Under the pieces are notes generated by a model. The model was not told the origin of the DNA and ran no database searches. It saw only the letters and a program-made list of their open reading frames with translations. From the NCBI RefSeq assembly GCF_002020135.1, contig NZ_MPZS01000003.1, positions 1-64,000 of the forward strand: a stretch of DNA of 64,000 nt, given 5' to 3'. The translations under genes and the position numbers were made by a program. Position 1 is the first letter of the stretch, and each line of letters starts with the position of its first letter. The stretch comes from Thioclava marina (GTDB taxonomy: Bacteria > Pseudomonadota > Alphaproteobacteria > Rhodobacterales > Rhodobacteraceae). Below are positions 25,754 through 35,557 of this stretch, piece by piece.

Positions 25754-27232
25754 TCATCCACCGGACTTGCGCGCGTCGCGGATCGCGGGATGCAGCGCGC
25801 GGTAGCGGGCATATTGCGCGTCAAAGGCGACACGGAGATCCGCGCGTGGGGCGATGCGCTCGGCGATGGCCGGTGCGGTGCAGATCTCGGACGGAGCGGC
25901 GTTGGTCGCAGCGCAAAGGCCGAGGCGGGCCGCCCCGAAAGCCGCGCCGTAATCCCCGGCTTCGGGCAGCAGGATCTCGGTGTCGAGATTGGTTGCGATC
26001 ATCTCGAGCCAGAGCCGCGACCGCGAGCCGCCGCCGACCGCGATCAGCTGATCGACCCGCGTCCCGGCCTCTGCCAGCACCCGCTGACAGTCCCGGAAGG
26101 CGAAGGCGACGCCCTCCATCACCGCTTGTGTCATGCTCTCGGCGGTACTCAGATGCGACAACCCGGTGAAACTGCCGCGCGCGGTCGCGTCGTTATGCGG
26201 GGTGCGCTCGCCCGAGAGATAGGGCAGGAAGATCTCTTCTCCCGGGCCCCGATAGCCGCGCGCCACGGAACCGGTCAGCTCTACGACATCCCGCCCGACC
26301 AGATTTGCGATCCAGTTGAGGCTGTCGCTTGCCGACAGGATCACCCCCATCTGGTGCCACATGCCGGGCAGGGCATGGCAGAAGCTGTGCACCGCGCCAG
26401 CCGTATTGGGCGAAAACCGGTCATCTGCGACGAAAAGCACGCCGGAGGTGCCAAGCGAGACGAAGCCCTTGCCGGGGGTGATCGCACCGATCCCGCAAGC
26501 CGAGGCGGCATTGTCGCCGCCGCCGCCCGCAACGGGGACGGGGCTGGAAATCCCCCAGCGCGCGCGCAGTTCGGCGCGCAATGCGCCTGCGACCGCAGTG
26601 CCCTCGACGAGGGCGGGCATATGGTTGCGCGCGAGCCCCGTCGCCGCGAGGATCGTATCGGACCAGTCGCGCCTGCCGACATCGAGCCAGAGCGTGCCCG
26701 CCGCATCCGACATCTCCGAGATATGCTCGCCGGTCAGACGCAGCCGAAGGTAATCCTTCGGCAGGAGCACTTTCGCGACTTTCTCGAAGATCGCGGGCTC
26801 GTGGCGCGCGACCCAGATCAGTTTGGGCGCGGTGAAGCCGGGCATCGCGAGGTTGCCGGTGATTGCGTGCAGATCGGGGGCGTCAGTTTCAAGTGCCGCG
26901 CATTCCTCGGCTGAGCGCATGTCGTTCCAAAGGATCGCGGGGCGCAGCACCGCGTCGGCAGCATCGAGCAGAACCGCCCCATGCATCTGTCCCGACAATC
27001 CCAGCCCGCGCAGCGCAGCCATATCCTTGGGCGCCTTCGCGGCCAGCGCGTCGAGCGCGGCGAGCGTTGCCTGCCACCAGTCCTCGGGGCCTTGCTCGGA
27101 CCAGCCCGGATGCGGGCGCGAGACCGAGAGGGGCTGATGCGCTTCGGCCACAACCGTGCCGGTCGGGTCGATCAGCGCCGCCTTGACCCCGGAGGTGCCC
27201 AGATCGATGCCCAGATAGGTCTCGCGCGTCAT
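25754..27232 (-). CDS. xylB: Xylulokinase
   Basis: 492 residues of the FGGY kinase family. The N-terminus YLGIDLGTSGVKAALID, the LSGQMHGAVLLD motif with substrate-contacting residues, GGGGDNAASACGIG and the ATP-site VGGGSRSRLWLEMIATNL are present. It phosphorylates D-xylulose, the product of arabitol oxidation by MtlK. The start at 27232 follows AGGAAAGAAG; a longer frame to 27487 lies inside mtlK. Last gene of the polyol operon, 20 bases behind mtlK. Confidence 0.94.
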   Translation of the reverse strand: MTRETYLGIDLGTSGVKAALIDPTGTVVAEAHQPLSVSRPHPGWSEQGPEDWWQATLAALDALAAKAPKDMAALRGLGLSGQMHGAVLLDAADAVLRPAILWNDMRSAEECAALETDAPDLHAITGNLAMPGFTAPKLIWVARHEPAIFEKVAKVLLPKDYLRLRLTGEHISEMSDAAGTLWLDVGRRDWSDTILAATGLARNHMPALVEGTAVAGALRAELRARWGISSPVPVAGGGGDNAASACGIGAITPGKGFVSLGTSGVLFVADDRFSPNTAGAVHSFCHALPGMWHQMGVILSASDSLNWIANLVGRDVVELTGSVARGYRGPGEEIFLPYLSGERTPHNDATARGSFTGLSHLSTAESMTQAVMEGVAFAFRDCQRVLAEAGTRVDQLIAVGGGSRSRLWLEMIATNLDTEILLPEAGDYGAAFGAARLGLCAATNAAPSEICTAPAIAERIAPRADLRVAFDAQYARYRALHPAIRDARKSGG

Positions 27233-27252
27233 GTCTTCTTTCCTAATGCCGC

Positions 27253-28725
27253 TCAGGACGCGAGATAGGCGTCGATCGCGGCGCTCATGCCCTCGGCCCA
27301 GATCATCTCGAGCCAATGGGCGAAAGCGTCGGCGAAACGCGGCGTGTCGGCAAGATCGCCATAGGTCTGGCGCATCTCGAGCCAGCGGCGGGGATCGGAT
27401 TTCGCCTCCTGCGCGCGCAGCGTGAGCGCCTCCCAGAACGGATCGTTCGGGGTGATCTCGGAGCCGTCCTCGCGGGTGCCGGCGCACATCCGCGCCCAGG
27501 CAGCCTCGACCAGTGCAAGCCCGGATACCGGCTTGCCTGCGGCCAGACCCTCGCGCACCGAAGGCAGAACGAAGCCCGGGTGACGCGACGATCCGTCGAA
27601 AGCCACGCGCCGCGTCGTGTCGACGATGGCGGGGTTCGAGAACCGCCGCGCGATCAAGTCGACATAGGCTTCGGGTGTCATTCCGGGCACTTCGGCGACA
27701 TGGGGAGCGATCTCCTCACGCTCGACCTTGTCGTAGAGCGCGCGGATCTTGGGGTGCTCCATGCAGCCCGAGATCGTCTCGACGCGCAGCACCTCGCCGG
27801 GCACGGAAATCACCTGATGCCCGCCATTGAGAATGCGGATCTTCATCACCTCGTAATCATGCACCCGGTTCGAGAAGGTCGCGCCCGCGCGGTCCCAATC
27901 GGGGCGCCCGGCGCAGAAATCGTCCTCGATCACCCATTGACGGAAATTCTCATGCGTGACCGGCGCCGCGTCGTCGATCCCGAAAGCGAGCGCCTGGGCG
28001 AGCTCTTTCGGGCCGGTCGCGGGCACGATGCAATCGACCATCGAATTGGGAAAGGAGCAATTCGCCTCGATCCAGTCCGCGAGCTCGGGATCCTGCATCC
28101 GCGCGAGCGAGACCACCGTCTGACGCAGGATGCGGCCATTGCCTTGCAGATTGTCGCAGCTCTGGCCGGTGAAGGGGCCGGTGCCGCGCTCGCGCCGTAG
28201 TCGCAGCGCCGCGACCATCGCGCCGAATGCGGTGCGCGGGCGATCGGGATTGGCCGCGTCATGGACGATATCGGGATGGGCCGCGTCAAAGCCCTTGCCG
28301 GCGGGTTCGATGTAATAGCCACCCTCGGTCACGGTCAGCGCGACGATGCGGATATCGGGCTCGGCCATCCGCGCGATGAGCGCGCCATTGCCGTCCTCGA
28401 TCGCGACATAGTCGATCATCGAGCCCACGACCTCGGCCGAGGAGCTTTCGGGGCCAAGTTCGATCAGCGTCGTCAGATAGTCCTGAGCGGCCAGTTTCGC
28501 GCGCTGCACGGCGTCATAGGGGCGCACGCCTGCGCCGACGATAGCCCAATCCTGTGCGAGACCCTGCTGCATCAATCGGTGCAGATACCACGCCTGATGC
28601 GCGCGGTGAAAATTGCCCAGCCCGATATGCACGATCCCGGCGCGGAGCGCGCTTCGGTCATAGCGGGGCCGCTCCACGCTTTCGGGCAGGCGGTTCAGGG
28701 TCGCATTCGAGAGCTTGATGGCCAT
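27253..28725 (-). CDS. mtlK: Mannitol 2-dehydrogenase
   Basis: 490 residues of the polyol-specific long-chain dehydrogenase family. The cofactor-binding IVHIGLGNFHRAHQAWY, TVTEGGYY and the catalytic lysine segment MKIRILNGGHQ are present. It oxidises D-mannitol to fructose and D-arabitol to xylulose with NAD. It sits between smoS and xylB, as in the R. sphaeroides polyol operon. Confidence 0.94.
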   Translation of the reverse strand: MAIKLSNATLNRLPESVERPRYDRSALRAGIVHIGLGNFHRAHQAWYLHRLMQQGLAQDWAIVGAGVRPYDAVQRAKLAAQDYLTTLIELGPESSSAEVVGSMIDYVAIEDGNGALIARMAEPDIRIVALTVTEGGYYIEPAGKGFDAAHPDIVHDAANPDRPRTAFGAMVAALRLRRERGTGPFTGQSCDNLQGNGRILRQTVVSLARMQDPELADWIEANCSFPNSMVDCIVPATGPKELAQALAFGIDDAAPVTHENFRQWVIEDDFCAGRPDWDRAGATFSNRVHDYEVMKIRILNGGHQVISVPGEVLRVETISGCMEHPKIRALYDKVEREEIAPHVAEVPGMTPEAYVDLIARRFSNPAIVDTTRRVAFDGSSRHPGFVLPSVREGLAAGKPVSGLALVEAAWARMCAGTREDGSEITPNDPFWEALTLRAQEAKSDPRRWLEMRQTYGDLADTPRFADAFAHWLEMIWAEGMSAAIDAYLAS

Positions 28726-28756
28726 CTCGGGGGCTCCTTCTTCCGGCGTGGGCCGG

Positions 28757-29530
28757 TCAACTCATCCAGTTGCCGCCATCGACATTGAGCGTCTGGGCGG
28801 TTATGTATCGGGCGTCGTCGGAAGCGAGAAAAACGCATGGATCGGCGATGTCCTCAGGGCGGCCCATCCGTCCGAGCGGCACGGCCTCGCCGACAAGGCG
28901 TTTCTTCTCGCCTGGTGCGCGGTGCTCGTATTTCGCGAAAAGCGCGTCGACCTGATCCCACATCGGGGTGTCGACCACGCCCGGCGCGATGGCGTTCACG
29001 CGGATCTTGTGGGGGGCGAATTCCAGCGCGAGCGATTGCGTGAGCGAGATCACCGCCGCCTTGGTCGAACAGTAGATCGCGATGTTCGGCTCGCCCCGCC
29101 GTCCGGCCTGCGAGCTGAAATTCACGATTGCGCCGCCTTTTCCGCGCCGCTTCATCCCCGGCACGACGGCCTGAATGGTAAAGAGCGTGCCCGCGACGTT
29201 GATGTCGTATTGGCGGCGGTAGTCCTCGAAGGTGATCTCTTCGATCGGGGCCATGTTGAAGACGCCCGCATTGTTCACGAGAATGTCGATCCCGCCCCAG
29301 CGTGCCTCGATGGAGGCGACGCCTGCCGCGATCTCCTCGCGGTCGGTGACATCCATCGCGACGGCCATCGCCTCGGGGCCGAGGGCGGCGGCAGTCTCTG
29401 CCGCCTCCGCTTCGAGCCGGTCGGCCACGGCGACCCGCGCCCCCGCCGCGACATAGGCCGCGCAGATGGCCCGGCCGATCCCGCGCGCCCCTCCGGTGAC
29501 GAGGGCGACCTTGCCCGCGAGCGCGCTCAT
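28757..29530 (-). CDS. smoS: Sorbitol dehydrogenase (SDR)
   Basis: 257 residues. TGGARGIG cofactor motif, NNAGVF, catalytic Ser in NFSSQAG and YCSTK. The C-terminal [21 protein letters not shown] matches sorbitol dehydrogenases of this operon type. It oxidises sorbitol to fructose and galactitol to tagatose in relatives. The start at 29530 overlaps the smoK stop as ATGA. Confidence 0.93.
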   Translation of the reverse strand: MSALAGKVALVTGGARGIGRAICAAYVAAGARVAVADRLEAEAAETAAALGPEAMAVAMDVTDREEIAAGVASIEARWGGIDILVNNAGVFNMAPIEEITFEDYRRQYDINVAGTLFTIQAVVPGMKRRGKGGAIVNFSSQAGRRGEPNIAIYCSTKAAVISLTQSLALEFAPHKIRVNAIAPGVVDTPMWDQVDALFAKYEHRAPGEKKRLVGEAVPLGRMGRPEDIADPCVFLASDDARYITAQTLNVDGGNWMS

Positions 29531-30531
29531 GCGATCCGCATCCCGTCCGCGTCGAAGCGATGGATCTTGTCCTCCTGCGGGGTGAGGAAGATCGTGTCGC
29601 CATGGCGCAGGCTGACTTCGCCGCTGGTGCGCACGGTCATGCTCTCGGCGAGCCCGGTGCCCATCACGTGGAAGAACGTGTCCGAACCCAGATGCTCGGA
29701 AACGCCGACCGTGCCCTTCCACGCGCCTTCGCTGGGCGAGATCGAGATGTGTTCGGGGCGGATGCCGATGGTATGCGCACCAAGTCTCGCGGCTTCCGCG
29801 CCGGTGATGAAATTCATCTTCGGACTGCCGATGAAGCCTGCGACGAAGAGATTGCGCGGGCGCTCGTAGAGTTCGAGCGGAGCGCCGACCTGCTCGATCC
29901 GGCCCGCTTGCAGCACCACGATCTTGTCGGCCATGGTCATTGCCTCGACCTGATCGTGGGTGACGTAGATCATCGTCGTGGCGAGGCGGTTATGCAGCTC
30001 GGAAATCTCCAGCCGCATTCCAACGCGCAGCGCCGCGTCGAGGTTCGACAGAGGTTCGTCGAAGAGGAAGGCTGCCGGTTCGCGCACGATGGCGCGGCCG
30101 ATGGCGACGCGCTGGCGCTGACCGCCCGAAAGCTGGCCGGGGCGGCGATCGAGGTAATCCCCGAGGTTGAGAACCTTCGCCGCCGCTTCCACGCGCCTGT
30201 CGATCTCGGCCTGATCGAACTTCGCCATCTTCAGCGGGAAGGCGATGTTCTTGCGCACCGACATATGCGGGTAGAGCGCATAGCTCTGGAACACCATGGC
30301 GAGGCGGCGTTTCGCGGGCACCAGCCCGGTCGCATCCGTCCCGTCGATCGCGATCGTGCCGCTCGTGACATCCTCGAGCCCCGCGATCAGGCGCAGAAGC
30401 GTCGACTTGCCACAACCCGAGGGGCCGACGAAGACGGCGAACTCGCCATCGTTGATCTCCAGATCGAGCGGCGGGATGACCTCGACCTCGCCGAATTTCT
30501 TGGTGACCTTGGAAAGGGTGATCTGTCCCAT
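29527..30531 (-). CDS. smoK: Polyol ABC importer ATPase SmoK
   Basis: 334 residues. Walker [24 protein letters not shown], signature [14 protein letters not shown], Walker [13 protein letters not shown] and YVTHDQVEA, then a C-terminal regulatory domain from about 235. It powers SmoFG. It starts 10 bases after smoG. Confidence 0.93.
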   Translation of the reverse strand: MGQITLSKVTKKFGEVEVIPPLDLEINDGEFAVFVGPSGCGKSTLLRLIAGLEDVTSGTIAIDGTDATGLVPAKRRLAMVFQSYALYPHMSVRKNIAFPLKMAKFDQAEIDRRVEAAAKVLNLGDYLDRRPGQLSGGQRQRVAIGRAIVREPAAFLFDEPLSNLDAALRVGMRLEISELHNRLATTMIYVTHDQVEAMTMADKIVVLQAGRIEQVGAPLELYERPRNLFVAGFIGSPKMNFITGAEAARLGAHTIGIRPEHISISPSEGAWKGTVGVSEHLGSDTFFHVMGTGLAESMTVRTSGEVSLRHGDTIFLTPQEDKIHRFDADGMRIA

Positions 30532-30541
30532 GTCGCGCCCC

Positions 30542-31372
30542 CTATTTCACCGCGCCGAAGGTCAGGCCGCGGACAAGCTGTTTCTGAGAGAACCACCCCA
30601 GGATCAGGATCGGCGCGATGGCCATCATGGAGGCGGCGGAGAGTTTGGCGTAGAAAAGGCCCTCGGGGCTGGAATAGGAGGCGATGAAGGCGGTGAGTGG
30701 TGCGGCGTTCGCAGCCGTCAGGTTCAGCGTCCAGAAGGCCTCGTTCCAGGCGAGGATGACGTTGAGCAGGAGCGTCGAGGCGATCCCCGGTATCGCCATC
30801 GGCGTGAGGATATGAATTACCTCCTCGCGCAGCCCCGCCCCGTCCATGCGGGCGGCTTCGAGGATCTCGCCGGGGATTTCCTTGAAATAGGTGTAGAGCA
30901 TCCAGACGATGATCGGCAGGTCGATCAGGGTCAGGATGATCACCAGACCCGTGCGCGTATCCATCAGCCCGGTGTTCTTGAACAGCAGGAAGATCGGGAT
31001 CAGCACGCCCACCGGCGGAAGCATCTTGGTCGAGAGCATCCACATCAGCACGTCCTTGGTGCGCTTTCCGGGCACGAACGCCATCGACCAGGCGGCGGGG
31101 ATCGCGATGATCAGCCCGAGCACGGTCGAGCCGACCGAGATCACCACCGAGTTCATGAAATGCAGGAAGTAGTCCGAGCGCTCGTTGACCTCGATGTAGT
31201 TCTCCAGCGTCCAGTTGAAGAAGAGGAAATGCGGTGGCGTGGCCACGGCCTCCCCTTCGGTCTTGAACGAGGTCAGGAAGGTCCACAGGATCGGGAAGAA
31301 GATCAGGAAGGCCACGGCCCAGGCAATGGCGGTCACGATCACGCGGCGGCGGGTGGAAACTCTGCGAGCCAT
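30542..31372 (-). CDS. smoG: Polyol ABC permease SmoG
   Basis: 276 residues, about six membrane segments, coupling loop [20 protein letters not shown]. MalG-type subunit of the sorbitol/mannitol importer, 10 bases behind smoF. Confidence 0.92.
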   Translation of the reverse strand: MARRVSTRRRVIVTAIAWAVAFLIFFPILWTFLTSFKTEGEAVATPPHFLFFNWTLENYIEVNERSDYFLHFMNSVVISVGSTVLGLIIAIPAAWSMAFVPGKRTKDVLMWMLSTKMLPPVGVLIPIFLLFKNTGLMDTRTGLVIILTLIDLPIIVWMLYTYFKEIPGEILEAARMDGAGLREEVIHILTPMAIPGIASTLLLNVILAWNEAFWTLNLTAANAAPLTAFIASYSSPEGLFYAKLSAASMMAIAPILILGWFSQKQLVRGLTFGAVK

Positions 31373-31382
31373 GATATCCTCC

Positions 31383-32255
31383 TCACGCGTCGAGGTTCTT
31401 GCCGATCATCCGCATCAGGAAGATCGCAACGATATTGGCGAGGATGACGGCAATGATGCCGCCGGCGGAGCCTCCGCCCACGTCGAATTGCAGCAGCGAC
31501 TGGGCGTAGACGAGATAGGTCAGGTTGGTCGAGGCCGTACCGGGCCCGCCATTCGTGGTCACCAGGATCTCGGCGAAGACCGACAGCAGGAAGATCGTCT
31601 GGATCAGGATGACCACGGTCGTCGCGCGCGCCAGGTGCGGCACGGTGATATAGACGAAGCGCGAGATCGCCCCGGCCCCGTCCATCTCGGCCGCTTCCAT
31701 CTGCTCGCTATCAAGCGATTGCAGCGCGGTCAGCAGGATCAGCGTCGAGAAGGGCAGCCATTGCCAGGCCACGATCATGATGACCGAGAACAGCGGCGCA
31801 TGGGCGAGGAAATCGAAGGGCGGCAGCCCGAGCGAGGTCGCGATCCAGCCGAAGAGCCCGTTCACCGGGTTCATGAACATGTTCTTCCAGACCAGCGCCG
31901 AGACGGTGGGCATGACGAAGAAGGGGGCGATCACCAGGACCCTGACGATCCCCTGTCCCCAGATCGGCTGATCGAGGAGCAGCGCCAGCAGCGTACCGCC
32001 GACCGTGGTGATGAGGAGGACGCCCCCGACCAGCACCAGCGTATTGATCAACGCGGTGGTGAAGGCGGGATCGGTGAGGAAATACTTGTAATTGTCGAAG
32101 CCGATGAAGTTATGCGCGCCCGGCATCAACAGGTTGTAGTTGAGGAACGAGAAGTAGATCGTCATCGACAGCGGGACGATCATCCAGCCCAGCAGCAGCA
32201 GGACTGCCGGTGAGATCATCAGCCGCGATGCGGCGCGTGAATGCTTGGTGGCCAT
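31383..32255 (-). CDS. smoF: Polyol ABC permease SmoF
   Basis: 290 residues, about six membrane segments, coupling loop AAEMDGAGAISRFVYITVPHL. MalF-type partner of SmoG. It is separated from smoE by 73 bases containing a stable stem-loop. Confidence 0.92.
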   Translation of the reverse strand: MATKHSRAASRLMISPAVLLLLGWMIVPLSMTIYFSFLNYNLLMPGAHNFIGFDNYKYFLTDPAFTTALINTLVLVGGVLLITTVGGTLLALLLDQPIWGQGIVRVLVIAPFFVMPTVSALVWKNMFMNPVNGLFGWIATSLGLPPFDFLAHAPLFSVIMIVAWQWLPFSTLILLTALQSLDSEQMEAAEMDGAGAISRFVYITVPHLARATTVVILIQTIFLLSVFAEILVTTNGGPGTASTNLTYLVYAQSLLQFDVGGGSAGGIIAVILANIVAIFLMRMIGKNLDA

Positions 32256-32288
32256 CTCCCCCTCCCTCGTTTGACGGCAGAATTTGGT

Positions 32289-32316
32289 GGCGGGGCCGGT
32301 ATGGGGCGGCCCCGCC
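32289..32316 (-). other. Intercistronic stem-loop between smoE and smoF
   Basis: A perfect 9-base stem (32289-32297 with 32308-32316) lies 12 bases past the smoE stop. There is no T run. It has the same position and GC character as the stem-loop at 4581-4607. Confidence 0.65.
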
Positions 32317-32328
32317 GGGGTGGGCGGC

Positions 32329-33648
32329 TTACTTGATGTAGCCTGCCTTCTTCATTTCACGCTCGGTCAGGGACTGCGCGTTCTGAAGCGCCTGATCGGC
32401 CGTGATCTGACCCGCGAGGGCCGCCGAGAACTGCTGGCCGACAGCGGTGCCGATCGCCTGGAACTCGGGGATCGCGACGAATTGCACGCCGGTATAGGGC
32501 ACGTCCTGCACCGAGGGGCTCTTCGGATCAGCCGCGTTGATCGACTTCAGCGTCAGATCCGCGAAAGGCGCCGCGCTGGTGTAGTCGGGGTTCTCGTAGA
32601 GCGAGGTGCGGGTGCCCGGGGGCACGTTCGCCCAACCTTCTTTCGAGGCGACGAGCGCGGTGTATTCCTTCGAGGTCGCCCATTCGATGAAGGTCTTCGC
32701 GGCGTCTTCCTTCTGAGTGCCCGCCGGGATCGCCAGCGTCCAGGCCCAAAGCCAGTTGCCGTTCTTCGCCACGCCATCCTTGTGCGGGGCCATCGCGAAG
32801 CCGACCTGATCGGCGACCTTGCTGTCCTTGGGGTTGGTCACGAAGGAGGCCGCGACGGTTGCGTCCATCCACATGCCGCACTTGCCCTGCTGGAACAGCG
32901 CCAGGTTCTCGTTGAAGCCGTTCGACGAGGCGCCGGGCGGGCCGTATTCGTTCATCAGGTTCAGATAGGTGGTGAGGGTGTTCTTCCACTCCGGCGTGTT
33001 GAACTGCGGGTTCCAGTCCATGTCGAACCAGCGGCCACCCATCGAGTTGTCCATCGCCGAGAGGAAAGCCATGTTCTCGCCCCAGCCGGCCTTGCCGCGC
33101 AGGCAGATGCCGTAGATGCCCGCTTCCTTGTCGGTCATCGCGGCGGCGGCTTTCTCGATGTCGGCCCAGGTCGGGTCCTCGGGCATCGTGAGCCCGGCCT
33201 TCTCCATCAGGTCCTTGCGATACATGGTGAAGGAGCTCTCGCCGTAGAAGGGCAGGGCGTAGAGGTGATCATCCACCGTCAGGCCCGAGCGGATCGCCGG
33301 CAAAAGGTCGTTCACGTCATAGCTGTCGGGCAGATCGTCGAGAGCCACGAGCCAGCCCTGCTTGCCCCAGATCGGAACCTCGTAGGTGCCGATGGTCATC
33401 ACGTCATACTGACCGGCCTTGGTCGCCACGTCCGTCGTCACCTTCTGGCGCAGGACGTTCTCTTCCATGGTGACCCAGTTCACCTTGATGTCGGGATGCG
33501 CGGCGTAGAAGTCATCCATCAATCCCTGCATGCGGATCATGTCGCCGTTGTTCACGGTCGCGACGGTGATAGTGGTCTCTGCCATTGCGCCGCTGGCGGT
33601 CAAGCCAAGGACGCACGCGCCCGCGAGCGCGCGAAATTTCATTGTCAT
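32329..33648 (-). CDS. smoE: Polyol-binding periplasmic protein SmoE
   Basis: 439 residues with a signal peptide ending near residue 22 (LTASGAMA). A type I solute-binding fold with TITVATVNNGDMIRMQGLMDDFYAAHPDIKVNWVTMEENVLRQKVTTDVA, as in SmoE. It binds sorbitol and mannitol in the periplasm. The start at 33648 follows GGGAGGAG; a second ATG two codons later is also possible. First gene of the transport operon. Confidence 0.93.
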   Translation of the reverse strand: MTMKFRALAGACVLGLTASGAMAETTITVATVNNGDMIRMQGLMDDFYAAHPDIKVNWVTMEENVLRQKVTTDVATKAGQYDVMTIGTYEVPIWGKQGWLVALDDLPDSYDVNDLLPAIRSGLTVDDHLYALPFYGESSFTMYRKDLMEKAGLTMPEDPTWADIEKAAAAMTDKEAGIYGICLRGKAGWGENMAFLSAMDNSMGGRWFDMDWNPQFNTPEWKNTLTTYLNLMNEYGPPGASSNGFNENLALFQQGKCGMWMDATVAASFVTNPKDSKVADQVGFAMAPHKDGVAKNGNWLWAWTLAIPAGTQKEDAAKTFIEWATSKEYTALVASKEGWANVPPGTRTSLYENPDYTSAAPFADLTLKSINAADPKSPSVQDVPYTGVQFVAIPEFQAIGTAVGQQFSAALAGQITADQALQNAQSLTEREMKKAGYIK

Positions 33649-33687
33649 GTTTCTCCTCCCAAAGAATCCGAGCAGATGCCCAGAGTA

Positions 33688-33701
33688 TGAGCGAATGCTC
33701 A
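33688..33701 (-). promoter_or_regulatory. Candidate operator upstream of smoE
   Basis: TGAGC-GAAT-GCTCA is a perfect 5-base inverted repeat, followed by a further CTCAT (33702-33705 region). It lies 40 bases upstream of smoE in the gap behind the SorC-type regulator gene. Binding by that regulator is inferred. Confidence 0.45.
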
Positions 33702-33762
33702 CTCATGTGCGATTTTCTGTCAACTCCCTTTTCGAAAACCGTCCGGTTCGTGGGAGAAGAGA

Positions 33763-34719
33763 TTAGGAGAGAAGCGCCTCGGCGGTTTGTTCGGACGTCA
33801 CCAACCCGTTGAGCAGGCGTCCCTTTAGCGCCGCGCGCAGGGGGGTGACCTTCTCGGGGCCCGCAGCGATCCCGATCGTGTGAGCCCCCTCGCGCCCACC
33901 CGGGCGCAAGCCGCCAACACGTCGCGACAGGCGGCTTTCGAGAAAACGCCCCTGCGAATCGAAGCACCAGGAGGCGATCTCGCCCACAGCGCCAAGCGCG
34001 CGCTCCTCGCGCAGATCATCGGCCGAGATGAACCCGTCGACGTAAAGCGGCGCGCTCTCGCTCATCTGGCCGACGCCCACGAAGGTCACATCGGCCTCTG
34101 CCGCGAGCAATGCGACGATCTTGAGCTGCGGCAGCGCGTAGAAACTGCGCCGGATCTCGGGGTCGTCGAGCAGCACCGGCAGGGGCATCGGGTAGTGGCG
34201 TGCGTTCAGCTTGTCGGCCGCCCGCATGATCACGTCATAATTCGACGCGGTCCCGTCGGGAGAGATGTTGCCGATCAGGGAAACGAGCTTGTGCTGCTCG
34301 CAATTGATCTTCGGCAATTCTTCGACCATCGCGCGCAGCGCGCGCCCGGTGCCAAGCGCGATCGTCTGCGGTTCGGGCTGGCGCAGGAAACGCTCCATCA
34401 CGCTCGCCGCGACGGGGGCGATCGCATGGGTGGGATCGGCGCCCTCACCCAAGCGCGGGGCGACACGGACGGTTTTCAGGTCATAGCGCCGTTTCAGTTC
34501 GGCCTCGAGCGCGAGGCATCCGGCGATGCGATGCTCCAGCCGGACATGGATCAGCCCCTCCGCCATGGCCTTGGAAACAAGGCGCTGGGCGCGCTGGCGC
34601 GAGACGCCAAGCTCTGTCGCGATCTGATCCTGGGTCAGCCCGCCGACATAATAGAGCCAGGCCGCACGCGCTGCCGCATCGGTCGCGCTTTCCTCGGGAT
34701 CGGGCAGGCGCTTTTTCAT
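33763..34719 (-). CDS. smoC: SorC/DeoR-family regulator of the polyol operon
   Basis: 318 residues from the ATG at 34719. The N-terminal helix-turn-helix YVGGLTQDQIATELGVSRQRAQRLVSKAM is joined to a sugar-binding domain of the SorC type with IALGTGRALRAMVEEL, SLIGNISPDGTASNYDVIMRAAD and VGVGQMSESAPLYVDGFIS. It probably senses a polyol or its phosphate and controls smoEFGK-smoS-mtlK-xylB. The start codon overlaps the stop of the HAD gene by one base. The symbol follows the R. sphaeroides operon by position. Confidence 0.85.
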   Translation of the reverse strand: MKKRLPDPEESATDAAARAAWLYYVGGLTQDQIATELGVSRQRAQRLVSKAMAEGLIHVRLEHRIAGCLALEAELKRRYDLKTVRVAPRLGEGADPTHAIAPVAASVMERFLRQPEPQTIALGTGRALRAMVEELPKINCEQHKLVSLIGNISPDGTASNYDVIMRAADKLNARHYPMPLPVLLDDPEIRRSFYALPQLKIVALLAAEADVTFVGVGQMSESAPLYVDGFISADDLREERALGAVGEIASWCFDSQGRFLESRLSRRVGGLRPGGREGAHTIGIAAGPEKVTPLRAALKGRLLNGLVTSEQTAEALLS

Positions 34720-35402
34720 CAGCGGGCGGGCTCCTTCGCTTGCAACTCCGGGAATTGCACGAAAAAGCGCGAAAAGCCACCAAGTGTCACCTCGGGAGGC
34801 GGCATGCCCTCCGGCAGGTGTACATCGCTCATGTGGCTGCCTCCGGTGAAATGGCACAGACGCATCCCGGCTGCCTGGCCTGCGCGCAGGCCCATCAGGC
34901 TGTCTTCGATCACGAGGCAGCGCGCAGGTTCCGCGCCCATCTGGGCTGCGGCGTGGAGAAAGAGATCGGGGGCGGGCTTGCCATTTGCGACCTGCGAGGC
35001 GGTGAAGATGCGGCCCGCGAAAGCTTCGGAAAGCCCGGTGAGCTGGAGCGAGCGCGCCACGCGTGCGGGGCTTGAAGAGGTCGCGGCGCAAAACGGCACC
35101 GTCAGCCGCGAGAGCACCTCGGCAACCCCCGGCATGATCGTCAGATCGCGCTCGAACGCCGCCAGGAGACGGGCGCGGTAATCGGCTTCGAACTGGTCGG
35201 GGAGGGTGATGCCGAATTCCTCGCGCACGCGCTGGAGCACCACTGGATAGCTGCGCCCGAGAAAGTTCCGGGCGACAAAGCCCATGTCGATCTCGATGCC
35301 ATGTTCAGCCAATTCGGCAATCAGCATCCGCGCGCTGATCACCTCGCTGTCGATCAGCACCCCGTCGCAATCGAAGATGACGAGCTCGATGGCTGCGCCC
35401 AT
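34719..35402 (-). CDS. HAD-family phosphatase (phosphoglycolate phosphatase-like)
   Basis: 227 residues from the ATG at 35402. Motif I FDCDGVLIDSE, motif II CAATSSSPARVARSL, motif III Lys in NGKPAPDLFL and CLVIEDSLMGLRAGQAAGM. Beta-phosphoglucomutase/phosphatase subfamily with an inserted helical cap. It heads the polyol gene block, translationally coupled to the regulator, so it may dephosphorylate a sugar phosphate formed from polyols. Confidence 0.85.
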   Translation of the reverse strand: MGAAIELVIFDCDGVLIDSEVISARMLIAELAEHGIEIDMGFVARNFLGRSYPVVLQRVREEFGITLPDQFEADYRARLLAAFERDLTIMPGVAEVLSRLTVPFCAATSSSPARVARSLQLTGLSEAFAGRIFTASQVANGKPAPDLFLHAAAQMGAEPARCLVIEDSLMGLRAGQAAGMRLCHFTGGSHMSDVHLPEGMPPPEVTLGGFSRFFVQFPELQAKEPAR

Positions 35403-35557
35403 GTCCACGTCCCTTCGCTCCCCATGTCCAGTGAGCAACCTATCGCGAGGTTGAGCAATTTCTCAAGCGCCAAGGCGTCCTTGCCCCGCAAACGCGATCC
35501 TGCGCTGGCTGACGCAGCGGCCGCGGAACAGCAGTCCAGACCGCGTCGCGATCTATG

